Positions 8,742-13,854 of a stretch of 13,854 bases of DNA are shown piece by piece (the first letter of the stretch is position 1; each line of letters begins with the position of its first letter). The notes beneath the pieces were generated by a model, which saw only the letters and a list, made by a program, of their open reading frames with translations, was not told the DNA's origin and did not search any database. This DNA comes from a bacterium (GTDB lineage Bacteria > Patescibacteriota > Minisyncoccia > Minisyncoccales > GWA2-38-27). The stretch spans positions 1 through 13,854 of the forward strand of contig JAKPCP010000027.1 in assembly GCA_029553225.1 (NCBI GenBank), written 5' to 3'. The position numbers were made by a program, and so were the translations under genes.

Positions 8742-8877
8742 ATGAGAGAGACGGGATTTAATGAGTTCGGTTTTAACCTTTAGGCTGACTTTGGACTTCG
8801 TCAGAGAGCTCTTTAAACCTCTTTTATTAAATCCCGTTGTCCTCTTGGGAATATTTTAAAAATATCCCGCACCCTCT
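8709..8877 (-). ncRNA. Candidate free-standing structured RNA, family unknown
   Basis: About 165 bases without any credible ORF, but with the marks of an RNA gene on the minus strand. A TATAAT promoter places the 5' end near GAGAGGGUGCGGG. An early hairpin GGGATATTTT/AAATATTCCC covers roughly 8843-8866. A perfect 12-bp long-range stem joins ACGGGATTTAAT (8837-8826) to ATTAAATCCCGT (8762-8751). Inside it are CTGAC/GTCAG and GGTT/AACC hairpins. GAGAG near the 5' end can pair with CTCTC after the long stem. An intrinsic terminator closes it. It is locally far more GC-rich than its flanks. I find no tRNA-like end, SRP tetraloop domain, RNase P core or T-box motif. A 6S-like RNA is conceivable from size and layout but unproven. 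Confidence 0.68.
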
Positions 8878-8882
8878 CGCTT

Positions 8883-8913
8883 ATTATATTAATAAAATAA
8901 AATAAAACGTCAA
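8883..8913 (-). promoter_or_regulatory. Putative promoter of the structured RNA
   Basis: TTGACG (8913-8908) and a perfect TATAAT (8888-8883) on the minus strand, 19 bases apart, which is longer than the ideal 17. It begins just after the valS stop at 8923. The start point would fall near 8877-8875, exactly where the GC-rich structured sequence begins. Confidence 0.6.
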
Positions 8914-8922
8914 CAGAAAAAA

Positions 8923-11343
8923 TTATTCTTCTATCTGTATTTTAATATTAGAATTAACATTAATACTATCTTGAAAAATCTTTTTAAATTCAATTATTTT
9001 TATATTCATAACTGATTTTAAAAGATTACTATGTTTTTCTATTTTATTCTTATTTTTGCTTTCAATTATTAATTTATTAATTTCTTTCTTTAAAGAAAAT
9101 CCCTTCTCGCTTTTATATTTTCTTACAGACGAAATCAGATCAATAATTTCCTCAAAATCTTTTTTTATTTTTGTGTTTAATAATTTTTTATTAAATTCGG
9201 GAAGTAAAGATAAATGAATACTTTTTTCTTTTTCCCATTTTTTAAAATATGATTGGTATATCTCTTCGGTAATATGAGGCATAAAAGGCGCATAAAGTTT
9301 TAATACAGACAAAAGCAAAATATATAAGACAGATTGAGCGGCGTTTTTTGAATTTTTTGAAATATTTTTATTATAAAATCTTGGCTTTACTATTTCTAAA
9401 TAATTATCGCAAAAATATTTCCAGAAAAAATTATCAATAACTTCTCTTGATTTTTTAAACTCAAATTTTTTAAGATTATAATGATAATCTTTTATTGTTT
9501 CTTCTAAAATAGAAAGAATCCATTTATCCTCATCTTCTAAATTTTTAAAATTTATTTTTTTATTATTAAAATCTTTTAAATTTGAAAGACAAAACCTTGC
9601 CGCATTCCAAAGCTTTATAATTGTTCTTTTGCTCGCATTAATCTCTTTTTCGTCCCACCTTATATCCTCCCCTAAACTTGCTTTTGCCGCCCAGTGTCTT
9701 AAAACATCTGCTCCATATTTTGAAATTATCTCTTGGGGAAAAACTACATTTCCTTTTGATTTTGACATTTTTTCTCCTTTTGGATCCAAAACAAATCCGG
9801 AAATCATCACTGTTTTCCAAGGAATTTTATTAAAATGAAGCTTAGATCTAGCAATTGTATAAAATAACCAAAAATTAATAATATCATGCGCTTGGGGTCT
9901 TAAAGACATCGGGAATAATTTTTCCTTTATATTTTTATTTTTTATTAAATCAATTGCTATTTGAGGCGTTAAAGAACTTGTTGCCCAAGTGTCCAAAACA
10001 CTTTCTTCAGGAATAAATTCTTTACTTCCACAGGAACAAGAAGTTTTTGGTTTTGAATTCAAAGGATCAACTGGCAATTGAGAAATTTCCGCGATTTTTA
10101 TTTTCTGACACCTTTTACAATACCAAACAGGAAAAGGTATTCCAAAATATCTTTGACGAGAAATACACCAATCCCATTTCAAACCTTTCACCCAATTTTC
10201 ATATCTTTTTCTCATATATTCAGGAAACCACTTTATTTTCTTATCAATTTTTATAAAATCATCTTTTAAGTCTAAATATTTTATAAACCACTGCCAATTT
10301 ACCAAAATTTCCGCTTCTGTGCCGCATCGTTCATGAACATTAACAATGTGGGAAATTTTTTCTTTTTTTATTGCCTTCCCTTCTTTTTCTAAATCTTCAA
10401 TAATTTTTTGCCTTGCTTCTTTAATTTTTAACCCTTGATATTTTTGAGATAATTCATTCATCGTCCCATTAGGATTAATAGAAATTTTTAAAGGCAATTT
10501 ATGATCAAAATACCATTCAACATCTGTTACATCTCCAAAAGTACAACACATTACAATTCCTGTTCCTTTTTCCGGATTTACTTTTTCATCTTCTAAAATT
10601 AAAACTTTTTGTCCAAAAATAGGCACTATTGCTTTTTTATTAATTAAATTTTTATATCTTTTGTCATTTGGATGGACGAAAATAGCAACACAGCTTGATA
10701 AAAGCTCTGGTCTTGTTGTTGCAATTATTATTTCTCCTTCTTCTTCTAATTCAAACTTAATATTAACAAAAAAACTTTCGATATTTTTATCTTCTAAATC
10801 AGCTTGTGCAATAGCGGTTTGACAATTAGAACACCATAAAACAGGAAACTCTCCTCTATATGCCCTATTTTTATGATACAGGTCAATAAAAAACTTCTGA
10901 CTTAATCTTTGAACATCTTTGCTTATGGTAGAATAAGTTAAATCAAAATCACAAGAAATTCCAATATTTTTCCAATCTCTTATAAATTCTGGCCTTAATT
11001 TTTTAAGAGTTTTTTGACAAAGAGAAATAAATTCATTTCTCTTCATATTAAAAATATTAACATTATTCTCTTTTTCTACTAACTTTTCTGTTGGTAAACC
11101 ATTATCATCTGTCCCAAACGGAAAAAAAACATTTTCCCCTATCATTCGATGATACCTTGCAATTATATCTATATGAGTATAGGAAAAAGCATGGCCTAAA
11201 TGCATTTTGCCGCTTACGGTTGGAGGAGGAGTGTCAACTGAAAAAAAAGTTGCTTTTTTTTGAGGATTAAATTTATAAATTTTTTCTTTTCCCCAAAACT
11301 TTTGCCATTTTTTTTCTAAATTTATAGAATATTGTTTTTTCAT
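8923..11343 (-). CDS. valS: Valyl-tRNA synthetase, archaeal sequence type
   Basis: Class I synthetase charging tRNA-Val. The 806 residues hold the HIGH-type motif in GKMHLGH (45-51), KMSKS (525-529), a CSNC zinc pair (C171, C174), a second CKRC...CSCGS cysteine group after the editing domain, and the editing-domain TTRPE motif. Two signatures are those of archaeal ValRS rather than the usual bacterial form: GTDDNGLPTE (77-86), where bacteria typically have GTDHAG, and LDTWATSSLTP, where bacteria have LDTWFSSAL. The C-terminal coiled coil of about 80 residues found in Escherichia-type ValRS is absent, and the protein is correspondingly short. It follows the four-tRNA cluster, which includes a tRNA-Val. 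No Shine-Dalgarno site precedes the ATG. Confidence 0.95.
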   Translation of the reverse strand: MKKQYSINLEKKWQKFWGKEKIYKFNPQKKATFFSVDTPPPTVSGKMHLGHAFSYTHIDIIARYHRMIGENVFFPFGTDDNGLPTEKLVEKENNVNIFNMKRNEFISLCQKTLKKLRPEFIRDWKNIGISCDFDLTYSTISKDVQRLSQKFFIDLYHKNRAYRGEFPVLWCSNCQTAIAQADLEDKNIESFFVNIKFELEEEGEIIIATTRPELLSSCVAIFVHPNDKRYKNLINKKAIVPIFGQKVLILEDEKVNPEKGTGIVMCCTFGDVTDVEWYFDHKLPLKISINPNGTMNELSQKYQGLKIKEARQKIIEDLEKEGKAIKKEKISHIVNVHERCGTEAEILVNWQWFIKYLDLKDDFIKIDKKIKWFPEYMRKRYENWVKGLKWDWCISRQRYFGIPFPVWYCKRCQKIKIAEISQLPVDPLNSKPKTSCSCGSKEFIPEESVLDTWATSSLTPQIAIDLIKNKNIKEKLFPMSLRPQAHDIINFWLFYTIARSKLHFNKIPWKTVMISGFVLDPKGEKMSKSKGNVVFPQEIISKYGADVLRHWAAKASLGEDIRWDEKEINASKRTIIKLWNAARFCLSNLKDFNNKKINFKNLEDEDKWILSILEETIKDYHYNLKKFEFKKSREVIDNFFWKYFCDNYLEIVKPRFYNKNISKNSKNAAQSVLYILLLSVLKLYAPFMPHITEEIYQSYFKKWEKEKSIHLSLLPEFNKKLLNTKIKKDFEEIIDLISSVRKYKSEKGFSLKKEINKLIIESKNKNKIEKHSNLLKSVMNIKIIEFKKIFQDSINVNSNIKIQIEE

Positions 11344-11496
11344 CTTTTGTCTAAAATTAAAATAAAGGTTTTATTTCTTAAATTATTTCGTTCGCTCTCT
11401 CGCAATTCAGTAGGCGGGTGCTTCACCCGTCTCTAAAATATATTTGCAGTTCCTATTTTAAAAACATCTTTTACTTTCAAAAAATTGCTTATTTTG
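11344..11496 (-). other. valS leader region with GC-rich hairpin
   Basis: Non-coding stretch between tRNA-Gly and valS. On the minus strand it holds a perfect hairpin CGGGTG-AAG-CACCCG (11429-11415), followed by TACTGAATTGCGAGAGAGCGAACG, an island of higher GC in an AT-rich leader. No T-box AGGGUGGNACC motif or specifier loop is seen. It could be the trailer of the tRNA transcript, a processing site or a leader controlling valS. Confidence 0.5.
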
Positions 11497-11568
11497 AGCG
11501 GGAGACGGGATTCGCACCCGCGGCCTCTTCCTTGGCAAGGAAGCGTTCTGCTGCTGAACTACTCCCGC
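11497..11568 (-). tRNA. tRNA-Gly (anticodon GCC)
   Basis: Acceptor GCGGGAG/CTCCCGC, D-arm GTTC...GAAC, anticodon stem-loop CTTCC-TTGCCAA-GGAAG, T-arm CGGG-TGCGAAT-CCCG, discriminator T. The 3' CCA is not encoded; CAAAAT follows. Confidence 0.96.
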
Positions 11569-11572
11569 TTAT

Positions 11573-11647
11573 TGGTGCCGCGAGGGTGAATTGAACACCC
11601 GACGCCTTGCTCTTCAGGCAAGCGCTCTACCACTGAGCTATCGCGGC
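11573..11647 (-). tRNA. tRNA-Phe (anticodon GAA), CCA encoded
   Basis: Acceptor GCCGCGA/TCGCGGC, D-arm GCTC...GAGC, anticodon stem-loop CTTGC-CTGAAGA-GCAAG, T-arm GGGTG-TTCAATT-CACCC. It is the only tRNA of the five here whose CCA end (11575-11573) is written in the genome. The gap to tRNA-Gly is four bases. Confidence 0.97.
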
Positions 11648-11665
11648 AAAATTTTAAAAATCACG

Positions 11666-11738
11666 TGGACGGCATAGGACTTGAACCTATAACCTTCTGA
11701 ATGTAACTCAGACGCTCTGCCAGTTGAGCTAGCCGTCC
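11666..11738 (-). tRNA. tRNA-Val (anticodon TAC)
   Basis: Acceptor GGACGGC/GCCGTCC, D-arm GCTC...GAGC, anticodon stem-loop TCTGA-GTTACAT-TCAGA, T-loop TTCAAGT, discriminator A followed by CGTG, so CCA is not encoded. It lies on the same strand as, and upstream of, valS, whose product charges it. Confidence 0.97.
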
Positions 11739-11752
11739 GTTTACGCGGAGGG

Positions 11753-11837
11753 TGCGGACGGTGGGACTCGAACCCACATGGAGAAAATCTCCCAGGAGCC
11801 TCAGTCCTGCGTGTCTATCCAATTGCACCACGTCCGC
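11753..11837 (-). tRNA. tRNA-Leu (anticodon GAG)
   Basis: 85 bases with a long variable arm (GGGAGATTTTCTCC). Acceptor GCGGACG/CGTCCGC, anticodon loop CTGAGGC, T-arm GTGGG-TTCGAGT-CCCAC. The discriminator A is followed by CCC, one change away from CCA. The 5' end is only four bases from the rplS stop, so the tRNA is probably cut from the rplS transcript. Confidence 0.96.
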
Positions 11838-11841
11838 ATTT

Positions 11842-12351
11842 TTATTTTTCTTCTTCTTTTTTTTCTGCTTGTTCTTCTTTTAAATGTTCTTCTTTATTTT
11901 CTTCTTTTTTTTCTGCTTGTTCTTCTTTATTTTCTTCTTTTTTTTCTTCTTTATTTTCTTCTTTATTTTCTTCAACTACATCTTCTTTGTTATCAGATAC
12001 CACCAATTCTTTTTGTTTTAATTTTGCTTTTTTCCCTTTTGCTTTTCTTAAATAATAAAGCTTTGCTCTTTTTACTTTTCCTCTTTTTACTATTTCGATT
12101 TTTTCAATATTAGGAGAATGAAGAGGAAAAATTCTTTCAACTCCAATACCAGAACTAACTCTTCTAACAGTAATCGTTGAAGAAATTCCTTTTCCGTGTT
12201 TTCGGGCAATAACCGTGCCTTCAAAAACTTGAATTCTTTCTTTATTTTTTTCTTTTATTTTTTGATAAACCTTAACAGTATCTCCTGGTCTTATCTCAGG
12301 CAAACCTTTTTTTAATTGAACTTTATTAAATTCTTCAGTTTTTTGAACCAT
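11842..12351 (-). CDS. rplS: Ribosomal protein L19 with a charged C-terminal tail
   Basis: Large-subunit protein L19, located at the subunit interface. Residues 1-115 are a complete L19: [51 protein letters not shown], and [22 protein letters not shown] are diagnostic. Bacterial L19 normally ends there. Here about 54 more residues follow, nearly all Glu and Lys with Asn and Gln in repeats such as KEENKEE and EEQAEKKEE. The tail is expected to be disordered or a single charged helix. It is in frame with no stop or frameshift, so the extension is genuine in this sequence. The gene follows the pseudouridine synthase by 38 bases and leads directly into tRNA-Leu. Confidence 0.95.
   Translation of the reverse strand: MVQKTEEFNKVQLKKGLPEIRPGDTVKVYQKIKEKNKERIQVFEGTVIARKHGKGISSTITVRRVSSGIGVERIFPLHSPNIEKIEIVKRGKVKRAKLYYLRKAKGKKAKLKQKELVVSDNKEDVVEENKEENKEEKKEENKEEQAEKKEENKEEHLKEEQAEKKEEEK
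11845..11982 (-). repeat. Degenerate GAA/AAA-rich tandem repeats coding the L19 tail
   Basis: Codons for residues 124-169 of rplS consist almost only of GAA, AAA, GAT and AAT. They form imperfect repeats of roughly 12-15 bases, plus a longer duplicated unit ending in GCTGAAAAAAAAGAAGAAA, seen at both EEQAEKKEE copies. Such tracts expand and contract by replication slippage, so the tail length probably varies among close relatives. Confidence 0.7.
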
Positions 12352-12389
12352 ATTTTTAAATACTTTACTTTTAAAATTATTTTAATTTT

Positions 12390-13106
12390 TTATTTTAAAT
12401 TAGACAAAAAATTTTTTAACTCTTGGGGTAAATCCGATTTAATTTCAATTATTTTTCCTTCGGGTAATTGAAATTTTATATAAGAAGCATGCAGGAAATG
12501 ACGATTTAATTTTTTAGCTAAATCTTGATTTTTAAAACCATAAAGATTATCTCCTATAATCGGATGATTAATATAAGAAAGGTGACATCTTATCTGGTGT
12601 TTTCTTCCTGTTTTTGGTATTACTTCAATTAAAGTACAATTTGAAAATCTTTTTATTACTTTTAAAAAAGTAATTGCTTCTCTTTTTCCTTTAGAATCTG
12701 GCTCTCCAAAAAGATAAACTTTTTGTTTTTTATAATTATTATAAGACCTGCCAATTAATGTTTTTATTACTCTTTCGTCTTCTTTTATAACACCTGAAAC
12801 TAAAGCAATATATTTTTTAACTATACTTCTTGTTTTAAACTGTTTTTGGAAAAAAAACAAGGCTTTATTGTTTTTAGCTATTAAAAGAATACCTGAAGTA
12901 TCTTTATCTAACCTATGAACTATTCCATATCTTGGCGCTTTCCCAACGTTCTTTATCTCCGGCCGTATTTCTAAAATATAATCAATTAATGTTTTTTCTA
13001 ATTTTTCTTTTTCTATTTTTTCTTCTTTTTCGTTAAAAACAATTATTCCTGCTGGTTTATCTATCACAAGAACATTTTTATCTTCATATAAAATTTTAAT
13101 CTCCAT
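12390..13106 (-). CDS. RluA-family 23S rRNA pseudouridine synthase
   Basis: 238 residues from ATG 13106. Isomerises uridine in RNA to pseudouridine. Seen: LYEDKNVLVIDKPAGIIV (6-23), catalytic Asp in HRLDKDTSGILLIAK (D67), KKYIALVSG, and the C-terminal TGRKHQIRCHL with HPIIGDNLYG. The S4 RNA-binding domain of RluD is missing, as in RluA and RluC-type short forms, so the target uridine cannot be named. A longer frame starts at TTG 13160, but the extra 18 residues run into AT-rich palindromic DNA and lack family similarity, so I chose the ATG directly before EIKILYEDKN. It lies 38 bases before rplS; the pair is a translation unit. Confidence 0.9.
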   Translation of the reverse strand: MEIKILYEDKNVLVIDKPAGIIVFNEKEEKIEKEKLEKTLIDYILEIRPEIKNVGKAPRYGIVHRLDKDTSGILLIAKNNKALFFFQKQFKTRSIVKKYIALVSGVIKEDERVIKTLIGRSYNNYKKQKVYLFGEPDSKGKREAITFLKVIKRFSNCTLIEVIPKTGRKHQIRCHLSYINHPIIGDNLYGFKNQDLAKKLNRHFLHASYIKFQLPEGKIIEIKSDLPQELKNFLSNLK

Positions 13107-13143
13107 TTTAATTTTTAAGAAACTGTTTAAAAACGATTTTAAT

Positions 13144-13188
13144 ATAAAATATTTTATCAAATTTTTCTTAAAAAATAAAATATTTTAT
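13144..13188. repeat. Two copies of a perfect 14-bp palindrome, ATAAAATATTTTAT
   Basis: Identical palindromes at 13144-13157 and 13175-13188 have centres 31 bases apart, about three helical turns. They lie just before the pseudouridine synthase gene, and one overlaps TGATAAAAT, an extended -10 candidate on the minus strand. They could be an operator pair, but low-complexity DNA makes chance hard to exclude. Confidence 0.45.
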
Positions 13189-13189
13189 G

Positions 13190-13221
13190 AAAAACCCGCA
13201 AAATATTTTAAAATTTGCGGG
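13190..13221 (-). terminator. Intrinsic terminator after the zinc-site protein gene
   Basis: On the minus strand CCCGCAAA (13221-13214) pairs with TTTGCGGG (13202-13195), the stem can extend through AT pairs of the 11-base loop, and five T follow (13194-13190). It lies 11 bases after the TAG stop at 13233. Confidence 0.9.
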
Positions 13222-13232
13222 CATTAAAAATT

Positions 13233-13589
13233 CTAAATAGAGTCTAAATTCCAAAATGAAGAAAAACATTTTTTACTGCAATAATGGGTATAAGCAATCC
13301 CCAATCTATTCATCTCGTTATAAATCTCTTTTGTTATTCGTTTTCCGCAATGGTTACATTTTTCAGGAATGGCCTCAAGAGATTGAGCTTCTTCAAAAGA
13401 ATATTTTTTAATTTCTATAATTTTAACAAAAAACGACGACGGCTTAAACCGAATTAGTTTACTTCCTAATTCTGGTTCTACCCTAGAATCAATAATATAC
13501 CATTTTTCGTAGGTTTCACCTAAACCTACTACTCTAATCTTAACCAGAAACTTTTTAAGTCCTAAAATCTCTTCTATCTTGTTTCCCAT
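13233..13589 (-). CDS. Small protein with a C-terminal treble-clef-like zinc site, unknown function
   Basis: 118 residues. The N-terminal 65 residues look like a small beta-rich domain (FLVKIRVVGLGETYEKWYII...). Residues 78-108 carry CNHC...HYCSKKC (C78, C81, C104, C108), followed by FSSFW. The C-x2-C-x22-C-x3-C layout with a YCSxxC end resembles TRASH/MYM-type zinc domains, which bind metal or mediate protein contacts. I do not recognise the family. It differs from its neighbours in three ways: a strong Shine-Dalgarno site, a TAG stop where every other gene here uses TAA, and its own promoter and terminator. Recent acquisition or high expression could explain this. The boundaries are well supported by these flanking signals. 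Confidence 0.8.
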   Translation of the reverse strand: MGNKIEEILGLKKFLVKIRVVGLGETYEKWYIIDSRVEPELGSKLIRFKPSSFFVKIIEIKKYSFEEAQSLEAIPEKCNHCGKRITKEIYNEMNRLGIAYTHYCSKKCFSSFWNLDSI

Positions 13590-13597
13590 ATTAATAA

Positions 13598-13605
13598 CCT
13601 CCTTT
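13598..13605 (-). promoter_or_regulatory. Strong Shine-Dalgarno site AAAGGAGG
   Basis: AAAGGAGG ends eight bases before ATG 13589 and fixes that start. None of the other starts checked in the window has a comparable site. Confidence 0.92.
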
Positions 13606-13660
13606 CTTTATGTTTTAAGTTAAAGTGCAATTTTTAAAACCTTGATTAGGTTTCTAATTT

Positions 13661-13689
13661 AGAATAACATAAAACATCTTTTATTGCAA
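13661..13689 (-). promoter_or_regulatory. Promoter of the zinc-site protein gene
   Basis: TTGCAA (13689-13684), a 17-base spacer, then TATTCT (13666-13661) with an extended -10 TG (TGTTATTCT) on the minus strand. It gives a leader of about 65 bases that contains a weak AAACC...GGTTT hairpin. Confidence 0.72.
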
Positions 13690-13716
13690 GGAAAATAAAA
13701 AGAAGTTTGATTGTAG

Positions 13717-13788
13717 TGCCCTCGGCAGGAATCGAACCTGCATCTAGACCTTAGAAGGGTCCTATTCTATCCATTGAACTACGAGGGC
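13717..13788 (-). tRNA. tRNA-Arg (anticodon TCT)
   Basis: Acceptor GCCCTCG/CGAGGGC, D-arm GTTC...GAAT region, anticodon stem-loop GGACC-CTTCTAA-GGTCT, T-arm GCAGG-TTCGATT-CCTGC, discriminator A followed by CTA, so CCA is not encoded. It lies 28 bases upstream of the -35 box of the zinc-site gene, on the same strand. Confidence 0.96.
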
Positions 13789-13796
13789 AATAAAAA

Positions 13797-13825
13797 TTTT
13801 TACCTTAATCTTTTAAGAAAGTCAA
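13797..13825 (-). promoter_or_regulatory. Putative promoter of tRNA-Arg
   Basis: TTGACT (13825-13820), a 17-base spacer and a weak -10 TAAAAA (13802-13797) on the minus strand, placing the start point within a few bases of the tRNA 5' end. The -35 box lies inside an AAAGTCAA/TTGACTTT hairpin (13818-13839), which could instead end a transcript from the right. Confidence 0.4.
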
Positions 13826-13854
13826 TTTATTTTGACTTTAACGGAAGGGTAAAA

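Noticed and set aside
8755..8800. Hammerhead ribozyme, because CTGACGA occurs in the RNA
   Set aside because: The matching GAAA core segment and cleavage-site triplet with flanking stems are not found.
8709..8877. T-box, SRP RNA, RNase P or tmRNA in the structured region
   Set aside because: No AGGGUGGNACC, no GGAAGCAGCC domain, no GAGGAAAGUCC core and no tRNA-like end. A CCGAACTC string like that in 5S rRNA is present, but the rest does not fit 5S.
9629..10269. Several 60-70-codon frames on both strands
   Set aside because: All lie inside valS, whose own frame is intact with all class I motifs.
11778..12113. 111-codon plus-strand frame of Leu and Phe that looks like a membrane protein
   Set aside because: It is the antisense of the Glu/Lys tail of rplS and runs into tRNA-Leu; a low-complexity artefact.
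13107..13160. Upstream TTG start for the pseudouridine synthase
   Set aside because: The added 18 residues are AT-driven, lack family similarity and overlap one of the palindromes; ATG 13106 matches the usual start of the domain.

Overview
The window is very AT-rich bacterial DNA whose gene content fits a small-genome member of the Candidate Phyla Radiation (Patescibacteria, most likely a Parcubacteria-type lineage). This placement is inferred from family resemblance, not from a marker-gene tree. The clues are a secreted protein with YAWGxxxGWINF repeats, a PilX-like pilin, a valyl-tRNA synthetase of the archaeal sequence type, an endonuclease Q, start codons mostly without Shine-Dalgarno sites, and nearly all stops being TAA. 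UGA is not used as a sense codon in any gene I translated.

Layout, mostly on the minus strand. From 7215 leftwards runs one tight unit: endonuclease Q (EndoQ), a second PHP phosphoesterase, a PilX-like pilin, NAD-dependent DNA ligase (ligA), rodA, and then a large secreted and membrane protein that leaves the window at base 1. EndoQ and LigA together suggest a nick-and-seal repair pair for deaminated bases. RodA and the surface protein serve the envelope.

Between 7216 and 7760 lie small features. A perfect TTGACA/TATAAT promoter on the plus strand is followed by a leader hairpin and a 52-residue acidic ORF. That ORF converges through a symmetric terminator on a 46-residue basic ORF of the minus strand. 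The latter ends a run of mgtC and two tiny genes, which follows a 93-residue EF-Tu domain-2-like protein.

From 8709 to about 8877 there is no protein gene, but there is an apparently free-standing structured RNA gene on the minus strand. It has its own promoter, a perfect 12-bp long-range stem and an intrinsic terminator, and the next gene has a separate promoter. I do not recognise its family, and it is the best candidate here for something undescribed.

From 8923 to 13106, read leftwards from the right, come a RluA-family pseudouridine synthase, rplS (L19 with a long charged tail), tRNA-Leu, tRNA-Val, tRNA-Phe, tRNA-Gly, a 150-base leader with a GC hairpin, and valS. This is a translation block. 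At the right end a 118-residue zinc-site protein stands out from its neighbours: it has a textbook Shine-Dalgarno site, a TAG stop and its own promoter and terminator. It lies next to tRNA-Arg.
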